Source of the DNA: DATMXS01 sp050260275
GTDB taxonomy: Bacteria; Acidobacteriota; Terriglobia; Bryobacterales; Bryobacteraceae
DNA length: 7,137 nucleotides
Direction of reading: 5' to 3'
Assembly (NCBI GenBank): GCA_050260275.1
Contig: JBLNBX010000100.1
Coordinates: 1-7,137 of the forward strand
Shown here: positions 1 to 6,991 of the stretch, piece by piece
Layout of the letters: each line of letters begins with the position of its first letter
Position numbering within the stretch: the stretch's first letter is position 1
The notes under the pieces: generated by a model
Database searches by the model: none
What the model was told of the DNA's origin: nothing
Seen by the model: the letters and a program-made list of their open reading frames with translations, nothing else
Program-made: the position numbers and the translations under genes

Positions 1-121
1 CGAGCCGCTGTGGCGGGCCGCCACCGTTAAGATCGCCTACCAGTGTGGCACCAGTGGGGTCCGAAGCCGGCATCGAAAGCAGGATGATGGCGATCAGAAG
101 TACAGACGGAAAGCGGCTCAC
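1..121 (-). CDS. Partial gene: N-terminus of an exported protein, function unknown
   Basis: Read on the minus strand, a GTG at 121-119 opens a frame of 40 codons that runs off the left edge with no stop. The peptide begins MSRFPSVLLIAIILLSMPAS, a classic signal-peptide layout: one Arg near the N-terminus, about 12 hydrophobic residues, then a small-residue region. There is no lipobox Cys, so a type I signal is more likely than a lipoprotein signal. Residues 29-35 (GDLNGGG) resemble the calcium-loop of FG-GAP/VCBS repeats (DxNxDG) with the second Asp replaced by Gly; this is too little to name a family. The gene is divergent from the propeller gene at 220. The frame stays open upstream of the GTG, so an earlier start (for example GTG at 208-206) cannot be excluded, but only the start at 121 puts the hydrophobic segment at the N-terminus. 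No clear ribosome binding site is visible. Confidence 0.5.
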   Translation of the reverse strand, partial: MSRFPSVLLIAIILLSMPASDPTGATLVGDLNGGGPPQRL

Positions 122-219
122 AAATGGCTTATCGAGCAGCGGCGGGCGGTCTTGAGCGCCGGCTGCGCGCGGCCAGATCGCCTGAGAAGTCCGGGCCCTA
201 ATTCTCACTGAAATCAGAG
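122..219. promoter_or_regulatory. Divergent intergenic spacer between two exported-protein genes
   Basis: About 98 bp separate the two outward-facing starts, so promoters for both genes should lie here or overlap the coding starts. I see only weak candidates. On the plus strand TAATTC at 199-204 could be a -10 box, without a good -35 at the right distance. On the minus strand GATAAG at 133-128 sits very close to the GTG start and would give an almost leaderless message. The plus-strand gene has only AGAG directly against its ATG, at poor Shine-Dalgarno spacing. The spacer is placed by gene context; the individual boxes are guesses. Confidence 0.3.
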
Positions 220-2739
220 ATGGGTGTCAGGTCCTGCTTTGCCGTCGTGTGCCTGGCCGGAGGAGTGCTGGCCGCCGCGGATACCGAGTACACCATCACG
301 ACGATCGCGGGCGGGCTCTGGGCTGGTGACGGGCTGGCTGCGACGGCGGCGCAGCTCGGCGCTCCCGAGGGGCTTGCGTGCGACGCCGCCGGGAACGTCT
401 ACATTGCCGACGCCCTCGACAACCGGATTCGCGTGGTAGCCCCCGATGGCCGCATCAGTACCTGGGCCGGCACGGGGATTCGCGGCTTTTCGGGCGACGG
501 CGGGCCGGCCAGCTCCGCTCTGCTCGATCAGCCGTACGGGCTGGCCATCGATGCCGCCGGCAGCGTGTACGTGGCCGACCTGGGCAACGCGCGGGTCCGC
601 CGCATAGACGCGGACGGTTCCATTGCAACAGTGGCCGGTGGAGGGGCGGCCGAGCCGTCCGATGGCGTCGCCGCCACAAATGCCCGCCTCAATCAGCCCC
701 GCAACCTGGCGTTCGATCGGGCGGGCAACCTGTACATCTCAGAGTTCGGCGGTCACCGCGTCTACCGTCTGGCGCCCGATGGCTTGCTTCACGTAGTGGC
801 CGGCACTGGAGAGCGCGGCTCCGCGCCTCTCGAAGGTTCGGTCCCGGCCGTTGAGGCTCCCCTCGCCGGACCTGCCGGGCTCGCCGTCGATTCCGCCGGA
901 AGGCTGCTCATCGCGGATAGCGAGAATGGCGTGATCCGGGTGGTCGAAAACGGCCTCATGAGCACGCTCGCCAGCTCTATCGGAGCGGTGCCGCGGCCGG
1001 TCGCGATTGCGATCGACTCCGCGGGGGCGGTGTATGTCGCCGACAAGTTCGCCGGGGCGGTGGTGCGGCTCGGGCCGCCCGCAACCGACGCAGCCGCGCG
1101 CCCGGCCGTGAACGAGCCTCGTTCGCTGTGCGCCGGGCCCGAAGGCGCGCTGTACGTTGGTGACGTCATCCCCGGCGCGGCAACAGCCGGCGTAGTTCGC
1201 AAGATCGCTGAAGGCGGCATCGAGGCATTCGCGGGAAACGGCTCGTTCCGGCCAGCGGGAGACGGCGGCGACCCGGCTCTCGCGCACTTCTCCGATCCCG
1301 CGGGAGTTGCCGTCGACGCCTCGGGCGCGGTTTTCGTCAGCGATGCCGGGACCGGCCGCATCCGCAGGATCGCGGGCGGCACGATCGCTACGGCGGCGTC
1401 GGGGCTGAACGCGCCGGGCGCGCTCGCAGTCGATTCAGAGGGGTTCATTTGGGTCGCCGAGCGCGGAGCAGCGCGGGTTGCGAAGCTCACTCCCACAGGC
1501 GACCGGATTCTGAGCGTGCCGTCGCCGGCGCCCGAGGCGCTGGCCCCTGCACCCGGTGGCGGTGTGTACGTCGCCGACTCCATGGATGGCGTCGTGAGGA
1601 AGATATCCGCCTCCGGAGCAACTTCGCCAGTCTTGGAAGTGAACCGTCCGTCGGGCCTCGCGGCAGGTACGGACGGCGCGCTGTACGTCGCCGTACCCGG
1701 AGCTGTTTACGCCATCGCGGCTGGCGGCGAGGTCAGGGTGGCGGCGTTGGTGGAGACGCCTGGCCGGATTGCGACGGACACCGCGGGCGCGCTGCTCGTG
1801 ACCGACCCGGAGCATCACCGCATCCTTCGCGTCGCGCCGGACGGAACCATCACGGTGCTGGCAGGCATGACGGGGGTTGCCGGCTTCTCGGGTGATGGCG
1901 GATCTGCGCGGACAGCGCTGCTGAACAACCCGGTGGACGTAGCGGCCGGCAGCGCGGGGAGCATCTACATAGCGGACTCCGGCAATCTGCGCATACGCGG
2001 GCTGTCGCCCCATGCGCCTGGCGAGCCCGAAGCGATACAGGTGCACGCCATCACGAACGCGGCGAGCATGCTGGCCGCTCCGATTGTGCCGGGCGCGCTG
2101 GTGACTCTGTTCGGTTCGGGCATCGGCCCGGAGACGCCTCTAGTCGGAGGCGCCCTTGATGAGACGGGGTTTCTCGAAACCACGCTGGGCGGCTTCGAGG
2201 TGCGGATCAACGGCCGCCCCGCACCGCTGCTGTACGCGCACTCGAACCAGGTAAATCTTCAGGCGCCTTACTCCATAGCCGGCCTGCCCACGGTCCACAT
2301 GGAGATCTTCGTGGATGGAGTGCGGCGCTATGCCGCCGCCGCTCCGGCCGCGGAAGCCGCACCCGGCATCTTCACGCACCAGGGAGGCACAGGCCAGGCT
2401 GCGGCGCTCAACGAAGATACACAGCCCAACTCGGCGGACAACCCCGCCGCGCCGGGCTCGATCGTGGTGTTCTGGGCCACCGGCGAGGGGCGGAGAAATC
2501 CTCCTGCGGTCGAAGGCGAACTTGCGCAGCCACCGTATGGCCGTCCGTTGTTGCCTGTTACGGTGCTCATAGGCGGCCGCCAGGCGGAAGTTCTCTATGC
2601 GGGAGCCTCTCCGGGCTTCGCCGGACTTATGCAGATAAACGCGCGCGTTCCTCTGGAAACGGCGCCCGGCCCGCAACCGGTGGAGCTTATCATCGGCACG
2701 GCGCGCAGCCAGCCGGGGGTGACGATAGCGATCAAATGA
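220..2739 (+). CDS. Secreted NHL-repeat beta-propeller protein with TIGR03437-type C-terminal domain
   Basis: 839 residues. Residues 1-20 form a signal peptide (Arg4, hydrophobic core, Ala-rich end), so the protein is probably exported to the periplasm or beyond. Residues ~26-597 contain about 12 NHL-type repeats of the form 'xxPxGLAxDxxGxxYVADxxNxRVRRxxxxG'; the clearest are near 49-77, 105-133, 160-188, 218-245, 360-386, 513-542 and 571-595. Loops such as GFSGDGGPA (89-97) and GFSGDGGSA (555-563) precede some repeats, as is common in bacterial NHL proteins. Residues ~608-839 carry the Solibacter-type C-terminal domain: ITNAAS (611-616), GALVTLFGSGIGP (625-637), LLYAHSNQVNLQAPY (670-684), PGIFT (715-719), FWATGEG (751-757), VLYAGASPGFAGLMQINARVP (791-811). 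NHL propellers usually bind proteins, peptides or nucleic acids; no catalytic motif is visible, so the ligand is unknown. The ATG at 220 gives the signal peptide directly. The family call is strong; the role is open. Confidence 0.93.
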   Translation: MGVRSCFAVVCLAGGVLAAADTEYTITTIAGGLWAGDGLAATAAQLGAPEGLACDAAGNVYIADALDNRIRVVAPDGRISTWAGTGIRGFSGDGGPASSALLDQPYGLAIDAAGSVYVADLGNARVRRIDADGSIATVAGGGAAEPSDGVAATNARLNQPRNLAFDRAGNLYISEFGGHRVYRLAPDGLLHVVAGTGERGSAPLEGSVPAVEAPLAGPAGLAVDSAGRLLIADSENGVIRVVENGLMSTLASSIGAVPRPVAIAIDSAGAVYVADKFAGAVVRLGPPATDAAARPAVNEPRSLCAGPEGALYVGDVIPGAATAGVVRKIAEGGIEAFAGNGSFRPAGDGGDPALAHFSDPAGVAVDASGAVFVSDAGTGRIRRIAGGTIATAASGLNAPGALAVDSEGFIWVAERGAARVAKLTPTGDRILSVPSPAPEALAPAPGGGVYVADSMDGVVRKISASGATSPVLEVNRPSGLAAGTDGALYVAVPGAVYAIAAGGEVRVAALVETPGRIATDTAGALLVTDPEHHRILRVAPDGTITVLAGMTGVAGFSGDGGSARTALLNNPVDVAAGSAGSIYIADSGNLRIRGLSPHAPGEPEAIQVHAITNAASMLAAPIVPGALVTLFGSGIGPETPLVGGALDETGFLETTLGGFEVRINGRPAPLLYAHSNQVNLQAPYSIAGLPTVHMEIFVDGVRRYAAAAPAAEAAPGIFTHQGGTGQAAALNEDTQPNSADNPAAPGSIVVFWATGEGRRNPPAVEGELAQPPYGRPLLPVTVLIGGRQAEVLYAGASPGFAGLMQINARVPLETAPGPQPVELIIGTARSQPGVTIAIK

Positions 2740-2831
2740 GAGGACAAAGCTCGTGCGGCAGTCTCGCCCGTACCATGCTGGGATTGAATGATACACAGCG
2801 CCGGAGTGTCCCGGATGTGAGTGTTACAGCA

Positions 2832-2837
2832 TATACT
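2832..2837 (+). promoter_or_regulatory. Possible -10 box for the methyltransferase/glycosyltransferase operon
   Basis: TATACT at 2832-2837 differs from the sigma-70 consensus TATAAT at one position and is AT-rich in a GC-rich setting. It lies in the 123 bp gap (2740-2862) after the propeller gene. Transcription would start near 2844 and leave a leader of about 19 bases before the ATG at 2863. No convincing -35 box lies 16-18 bases upstream (the stretch there is like GTCCCGG). A 7-base direct repeat GCATAGC occurs at 2847-2853 and 2856-2862, just before the start codon. I see no terminator hairpin after the propeller gene, so read-through remains possible. Confidence 0.35.
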
Positions 2838-2862
2838 GGCAGGGCGGCATAGCTCGCATAGC

Positions 2863-4341
2863 ATGGCAGAATACGACCCGAACGCGCGTGTAATAATGCC
2901 CCCGGCCGATCGGGACGGCATCAGGCTGGAGATACGTGAACGGATGCTTGCGCGCCTCCGCGCGCGGACACCGGCGGACGGCGGCCCGGAGCCCGCTCCG
3001 GGCATTGTTGACGTGGCCGCCCTCCGCGATGCCGCCGCCGGCGTGAGGTCCGCAGAGGCGACCGTGGGCGGCATGCCGCCCCAGCCTCCGACCCTGCGCG
3101 CGTGGATCGGGGCCGCCATCATCCGCGTGATGCGGCGCGCGCTGTTCTGGTACACGGGCCAGATAGTGCGCGTTAATTCCGCGTTGAGCCGCGCGATTGA
3201 GGCGCATGGGAGGGCCATCGAGAGCCTGTCGGCTGCGCTCGAAGCATCTACCGATGCGACGCGCGGCGTGCTCGCGGACGTGAGGGCCTCAATTGAGGGG
3301 GTCCGTGCACACCGGCATGCCGAGTTTGAGACCTCCATCGAGGCCCGCCTCAGCGCTATCGAGCGGAAGTACGAGGACGAAGTCGCGCCGCTGGTGAAAC
3401 GCCACAGCGTCGACGAGGTAACGCCTGTCGTGGACCGGAAGTGGAGCGAACACGAATCGAGGCTGCGGCCACAGATCGAAGCGGCGATCGAGGGCGCGGA
3501 GCGCCGATTCGCGGATTCTGCCGCGGCGCTCGAGCAAAGGCTGGCGCAGAACGAGCACGCATTGGCGTTGCTCAGGAGCGAGCTGGCCGAACAGGAGCGG
3601 CGGTTCTCCAACCTGACCAGGCCCCCCGCGCAGGCTCAACCGTCCCCCGAACAGGAGAGCTTTACCTCTGACGAGGACAAACGGCACGAGAGCCTGTACG
3701 TGGCATTGCAGGACGAGTTCCGTGGCGCACGGGACGATATCAAGAACCGCCTCCGGGTGTACCTGCCGCGCATCAAAGAAGTGGCAGCCTCCACCGGCGC
3801 TCCTGTTCTGGACATCGGCTGCGGCCGCGGCGAGTGGCTCGAGCTGCTTCGTGAGAATGAGATCGCGGCGTGCGGAATCGACTCCAATCCGGAGGTGGTG
3901 GAGCGCTGCGCCGAGTTCGGCATCGAGGTAACGGAAGCGGAGGCCCTTGCGCATCTGCGCGGCCTGCCGGACTCATCACTGGGCGCGGTGACCGCTTTTC
4001 ACGTCCTCGAACATATACCGTTCGAGGAGGTTGTCGACCTGATAGACCAGGCCCTGCGGGTGCTGGCGCCGGGCGGCATCGTGATATTCGAGACGCCGAA
4101 TCCCGAGAACATTTTGACGGCGACTTACTATTTCTTCCTCGATCCGACCCACAGGAAGATATTGCCTCCGCTGCTGCTGCAGACTGTCGTCGCGGCAAGA
4201 GGCTTCACCGGCGTGCAACTGCTCCGGCTCCATCCCTGGCCGGAAGCTCTTAAGTTGTCCGAGAAGTCCGAAACGAGCGCGAGATACAACGAGACGTTCT
4301 ACGGAGCTCAGGACTACGCCATCATCGCCCGGAAACCGTAA
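2863..4341 (+). CDS. Coiled-coil SAM-dependent methyltransferase, polysaccharide-locus type
   Basis: 492 residues from ATG 2863. The C-terminal half is a class I SAM methyltransferase: VLDIGCGRGEWLELL (315-329) is motif I, GIDSNP (338-343) carries the acidic residue for the SAM ribose, AFHVLEHI (378-385) is the post-II loop, and ALRVLAPGGIVIFETPNPEN (397-416) follows. The segment YVALQDEFRGARDDIKNRLR (279-298) and DPTHRKILPP (427-436) are typical of methyltransferases near O-antigen and capsule genes, including the WbdD-like type. The N-terminal half has an amphipathic, basic segment (~80-102, with RRALFWYTGQI) that may touch the membrane, then a long Glu/Arg/Ala-rich helical stretch (~101-251) that reads as coiled coil. 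It is first in an operon with two glycosyltransferases; the next gene's ATG directly follows its stop. A GTG at 2821 would add 14 residues, but it lies upstream of the TATACT box and directly after a stop, so I prefer 2863. Neither start has a strong Shine-Dalgarno. The acceptor is unknown; glycan methylation is inferred. Confidence 0.88.
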   Translation: MAEYDPNARVIMPPADRDGIRLEIRERMLARLRARTPADGGPEPAPGIVDVAALRDAAAGVRSAEATVGGMPPQPPTLRAWIGAAIIRVMRRALFWYTGQIVRVNSALSRAIEAHGRAIESLSAALEASTDATRGVLADVRASIEGVRAHRHAEFETSIEARLSAIERKYEDEVAPLVKRHSVDEVTPVVDRKWSEHESRLRPQIEAAIEGAERRFADSAAALEQRLAQNEHALALLRSELAEQERRFSNLTRPPAQAQPSPEQESFTSDEDKRHESLYVALQDEFRGARDDIKNRLRVYLPRIKEVAASTGAPVLDIGCGRGEWLELLRENEIAACGIDSNPEVVERCAEFGIEVTEAEALAHLRGLPDSSLGAVTAFHVLEHIPFEEVVDLIDQALRVLAPGGIVIFETPNPENILTATYYFFLDPTHRKILPPLLLQTVVAARGFTGVQLLRLHPWPEALKLSEKSETSARYNETFYGAQDYAIIARKP

Positions 4342-5391
4342 ATGCGCGTGCTCATCGCGACCGTCAAGGTCCCTTTTATCCGAGGAGGCGCCGAAGCCCA
4401 CGCCGCGGGGCTGTTGCGCGCCTTGCAGGCGCGTGGCTGCGAGGCCGACATAGTCGAGATCCCGTTCAAGCACTACCCGCCCGAGCGCATTCTCGATCAC
4501 GTCCTGGCCTGCCGCCTGCTCGACCTCAGCGAGGCGTTCGGCAACACAATTGACAGGCTGATCGGGTTGAAGTTCCCCGCATACGCCGTCCCCCACCCGC
4601 ATAAAGTGCTGTGGATCCTGCATCAGCACAGGCCGGCGTACGATCTTTGGGAGCATCCGCAGGCGGGGGACCTGAAGTATGCGCCGAACGGCTGTTACAT
4701 TCGGGACGCGATCAGGCAGGCCGACAGGGAGTTTATCGGCGAAGCACGGGCCGTGTTCGCCAACTCGCGAAACGTGGCCGAACGGCTGAGGCTCGGCTGC
4801 GGGATAACCGCCGAGCCGCTGTATCACCCACCGCCCGGAGCGGAGTCGTTCTACTGCGAGCGGGCGCGGGATTACATTCTCTTTCCGAGCAGGATCAATC
4901 TGCTGAAACGCCAGAAGCTCGCTATCGAGGCGCTCGCCCTGACGCGCGAGCCGGTGCGCCTGATGTTCATTGGCGCGGCCGACAGCCCGGAACTGGAAAG
5001 CGAATGCGCCCGCCTGGCATCTCACCTGGGCGTGGCGTCCCGCATAGACTGGATGGGCGCGGTGCCCGAACAGGCCAAGTACGACGCATACGCCCGCTGC
5101 CTGGGCGTGCTGTTTCCTCCACTCGACGAAGATTACGGGTACGTGACGCTGGAGGCGATGCTGTCATCCAAGTCCGTGATCACGTGCGCCGATTCGGGCG
5201 GTCCGCTCGAGTTCGTCGTCAACGGGGAGACCGGGCTTGTCGTCCAGCCGTCGCCCGAGGCGCTGGCCGAGGCGATGGACAGCCTCTGGCGCGACCGCTC
5301 GAGGGCTGCTCAGATGGGGTCGGCCGCGCGCGAACGGTACGCCGGACTTGGAATCTCCTGGGATCGCGCCATCGAACGGCTGCTCGCATGA
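4342..5391 (+). CDS. Glycosyltransferase, GT4-type (GT-B fold)
   Basis: 349 residues, close to the usual length for GT4 enzymes. The N-terminal Rossmann domain opens with MRVLIATVKVPFIRGGAEAH (1-20); the GGAE motif is the glycine-rich acceptor-side loop of this family. WILHQHRPAYDLW (91-103) is another recognisable stretch. The C-terminal donor domain starts near 178 with YILFPSRINLLKRQK, which supplies the Arg184/Lys189 pair expected to hold the donor phosphates. It continues through VLFPPLDEDYGYVTLEAM, where Glu263 and Glu271 form the E-x7-E motif, and SGGPLEFVVNGETGLVV (285-301). It should be a retaining, cytoplasmic or membrane-peripheral enzyme using a nucleotide sugar; the sugar and acceptor cannot be read from sequence. 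The ATG touches the TAA of the methyltransferase gene and only a weak GGA lies upstream, so coupled translation is likely. Confidence 0.93.
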   Translation: MRVLIATVKVPFIRGGAEAHAAGLLRALQARGCEADIVEIPFKHYPPERILDHVLACRLLDLSEAFGNTIDRLIGLKFPAYAVPHPHKVLWILHQHRPAYDLWEHPQAGDLKYAPNGCYIRDAIRQADREFIGEARAVFANSRNVAERLRLGCGITAEPLYHPPPGAESFYCERARDYILFPSRINLLKRQKLAIEALALTREPVRLMFIGAADSPELESECARLASHLGVASRIDWMGAVPEQAKYDAYARCLGVLFPPLDEDYGYVTLEAMLSSKSVITCADSGGPLEFVVNGETGLVVQPSPEALAEAMDSLWRDRSRAAQMGSAARERYAGLGISWDRAIERLLA

Positions 5392-6713
5392 ATATCCACT
5401 GGTTCTCGCCGCTGCCGCCATCAAGGAGCGGCATCGCTCTGCATACTGGCGCTCTGGTTCCGGAACTGGCAAAGCACGGCCGGCTGACGCTCTGGACGGA
5501 CCAGGACCGCTGGGACCCGCGCCTCGGCGAGATGGCCGACGTCCGGCAGTTCCGCGCTCCTGATTTCCCCTGGCCCGAGCTCAACCGCGCCGATGTGGTG
5601 GTGTACAACCTCGGCAATCACCCGCTGCACGAGGGAGCCTGGGAGATCAGCCGGCAGCATTCCGGAATCGTCATCCTGCACGACCTCTGCATGCACCAGT
5701 TTTTCGCGGAGGTCTTCCTGACGAAGCGCGGAGATCCCGCACGTTACAGCGCCGAGATGGAGCGCTGGTATGGCAAACTCGGCCGCGAGGCCGCCGAGCG
5801 GTGCATCGCGGCTCCGTCCTGCATCGCCGATGCCGCGGCCCGGTTCCCGCTGCGCGAGCTTGCGGCCGGGAACGCGCTGGGCGTTGTCGTCCACACGCCC
5901 GGCGCCTGTCAAACGCTGGCTCGCGAGGGTTTGACGCCCGCGGTGTATCTGCCCTTGCCTTCGCCATATGAGATGGCAGCGGCGCCGGCGGCCACCGGGG
6001 CGCCGCAAGGGCCGCCATACCGCACCATCGCTTTTGGACTGTTCGGCTCGAACCGCCGCCTGGGCTCCGTCTTCGAGGCCTGGGCCGCGCTGGAAAGGCC
6101 GGACCTGTTCAGGATGGACATCTGTGGCGAGTTTCTGGACGTCAGCCTGCTCGAGAGCCTGAAGCGATCGCCGGTAAGCAAGCTGGTTACGTACCACGGC
6201 TATGTACCCGAAGGCCGGCTGCACGACCTGCTGAGCGCCGCGCACCTAGCGGTCAACCTCAGATGGCCGAGCATGGGCGAGGCGTCGGGCACGCAGTTGC
6301 TGATCTGGCAGCACGCGCTTCCGGCGCTCGTCACGAAAACCGGATGGTACGCGAGCTGCCCGGCCGGCACGGTCGCATTCGTGCGTCCAGAAGAGGAGAT
6401 CGCCGACATACAAGGGCACCTCCGCGCATTTCTCGAAGCGCCAGGCAAGTACCGCCGGATGGGCGAATGCGGCCGCGAGTACGTACACCGGGAACACAGC
6501 TCCAGCCGCTACGTAGAGGAGCTGTTGAGGTTCGCGGAGATCGCCCGGCGCGGCGCTCTCCGGCGCATCAGGCTGCGCATGGCTGATCGCGCCGCGGAGG
6601 AGATGCTTGCCTGGGTGCCCGAGGGTGCGGCTGGCAGCCTGCTCGATCGTGTTTCGGCCCAACTCTCGGCTCTGGCCGAACCAGCGGCGCGTTCACACTC
6701 AGCGGGCGGCTAG
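5388..6713 (+). CDS. Glycosyltransferase, second GT-B fold enzyme of the operon
   Basis: 441 residues. The frame is open back to 4611, but the real start is the ATG at 5388, which overlaps the previous stop as ATGA and begins MNIHWFSPLPPSRSGIA, a standard N-terminus for GT4-like enzymes. Other recognisable parts are VVYNLGNHPLH (71-81), GIVILHD (93-99), VVHTPGA (167-173), the second-domain start YRTIAFGLFGSNRR (211-224), VTYHGYVPEGRLHDLLSAAH (267-286) and NLRWPSMGEASGTQLL (290-305). The last is this subgroup's version of the donor-site loop: Glu298 is present, but the second Glu of a classical E-x7-E is not, as in related GxxSG enzymes. Residues ~390-441 form a helical, Arg/Ala-rich tail outside the core fold. 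It probably acts with the preceding glycosyltransferase and the methyltransferase on one surface glycan; donor and linkage are unknown. No independent ribosome binding site is evident, which fits coupled translation. Confidence 0.9.
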   Translation: MNIHWFSPLPPSRSGIALHTGALVPELAKHGRLTLWTDQDRWDPRLGEMADVRQFRAPDFPWPELNRADVVVYNLGNHPLHEGAWEISRQHSGIVILHDLCMHQFFAEVFLTKRGDPARYSAEMERWYGKLGREAAERCIAAPSCIADAAARFPLRELAAGNALGVVVHTPGACQTLAREGLTPAVYLPLPSPYEMAAAPAATGAPQGPPYRTIAFGLFGSNRRLGSVFEAWAALERPDLFRMDICGEFLDVSLLESLKRSPVSKLVTYHGYVPEGRLHDLLSAAHLAVNLRWPSMGEASGTQLLIWQHALPALVTKTGWYASCPAGTVAFVRPEEEIADIQGHLRAFLEAPGKYRRMGECGREYVHREHSSSRYVEELLRFAEIARRGALRRIRLRMADRAAEEMLAWVPEGAAGSLLDRVSAQLSALAEPAARSHSAGG

Positions 6714-6723
6714 ACACCCGATC

Positions 6724-6766
6724 CTGGCCGCCGAATGGCCCCCACAGCGGCCGGCTGCGGCATTTT
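6724..6766 (+). terminator. Possible intrinsic terminator after the glycosyltransferase operon
   Basis: CTGGCCGC at 6724-6731 can pair with GCGGCCGG at 6747-6754 (eight pairs including one G-U) around a 15-base loop. An alternative smaller stem is GCCG (6750-6753) with CGGC (6758-6761), which directly precedes ATTTTAA. It lies 10 bases after the operon's stop codon, where a terminator is expected. The T-run is only four bases and the larger stem ends eight bases before it, so the fit is modest. Confidence 0.35.
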
Positions 6767-6769
6767 AAT

Positions 6770-6810
6770 GCTACCCGCATTCTCCCATTCGCGCACACCG
6801 CTACCCGCAT
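6770..6810. repeat. Pair of 11 bp direct repeats at 30 bp spacing
   Basis: GCTACCCGCAT occurs exactly at 6770-6780 and 6800-6810, a period of 30 bp (about three helical turns), so both copies face the same side of the DNA. The bases between are partly similar (CTCCCATTCGCGCA against CTACCCGCATCTGCGC). This could be a pair of protein-binding sites or the remains of a duplication. No gene start is visible nearby to regulate. Confidence 0.55.
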
Positions 6811-6833
6811 CTGCGCTGCCCTAGCCCCGCCCA

Positions 6834-6849
6834 CACAAGTTAACTTGTG
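6834..6849. repeat. Perfect 16 bp palindrome CACAAGTTAACTTGTG
   Basis: The two 8-base halves are exact reverse complements, centred between 6841 and 6842, in an AT-richer pocket of GC-rich sequence. It could be an operator for a dimeric regulator. As RNA it could fold as CACAA/TTGTG around GTTAAC, and a TTTT run at 6855-6858 follows, so a weak second terminator is also possible. The palindrome itself is certain; its role is not. Confidence 0.6.
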
Positions 6850-6900
6850 GTCCGTTTTGTAGGACACCGCGCTCTCGTCCCGGCGGTGGTTGCGGTTGTG

Positions 6901-6919
6901 GCGCCGCTTCTTCCGGCGC
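6901..6919. repeat. GC-rich inverted repeat, 6 bp stem with 7-base loop
   Basis: GCGCCG (6901-6906) is the exact reverse complement of CGGCGC (6914-6919), with loop CTTCTTC. The stem is all G-C. No T-tract follows on either strand, so it is not a standard terminator. It sits just before the G-rich tandem repeat. Confidence 0.4.
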
Positions 6920-6925
6920 GCGGGC

Positions 6926-6958
6926 GGGGGGTGGTACCGTACCGTGGGGGGTGGCACC
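6926..6958. repeat. G-rich tandem repeat, two copies, 20 bp period
   Basis: GGGGGGTGGTACC (6926-6938) and GGGGGGTGGCACC (6946-6958) match at 12 of 13 positions with a 20 bp period. Between them GGTACCGTACC forms a short inverted repeat (GGTAC, one base, GTACC). The second copy runs into GGGGT-GGC-ACCCC (6948-6960), a 5 bp hairpin. G-runs on the plus strand could allow unusual DNA or RNA structure. Confidence 0.55.
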
Positions 6959-6991
6959 CCGGATAGCTGGATGTATTGCCAGTAGTACCTT

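Noticed and set aside
739..2046. Long antisense frames under the propeller gene
   Set aside because: High third-position GC leaves antisense frames open; these have Arg/Ser/Ala-rich content and no family features, while the sense frame carries clear NHL repeats.
2837..2853. Possible sigma-54 promoter (TGGCA...GC) before the methyltransferase gene
   Set aside because: The spacing between the GG and GC elements is two bases too long for the required -24/-12 geometry.
3976..5025. 349-codon minus-strand frame across the methyltransferase and first glycosyltransferase genes
   Set aside because: It spans a junction between two well-supported sense genes and shows no recognisable domain, so it is a shadow.
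4611..5387. Upstream extension of the second glycosyltransferase frame
   Set aside because: It lies fully inside the first glycosyltransferase gene in another frame and reads as Arg-rich shadow sequence; the typical GT N-terminus begins at the ATG at 5388.
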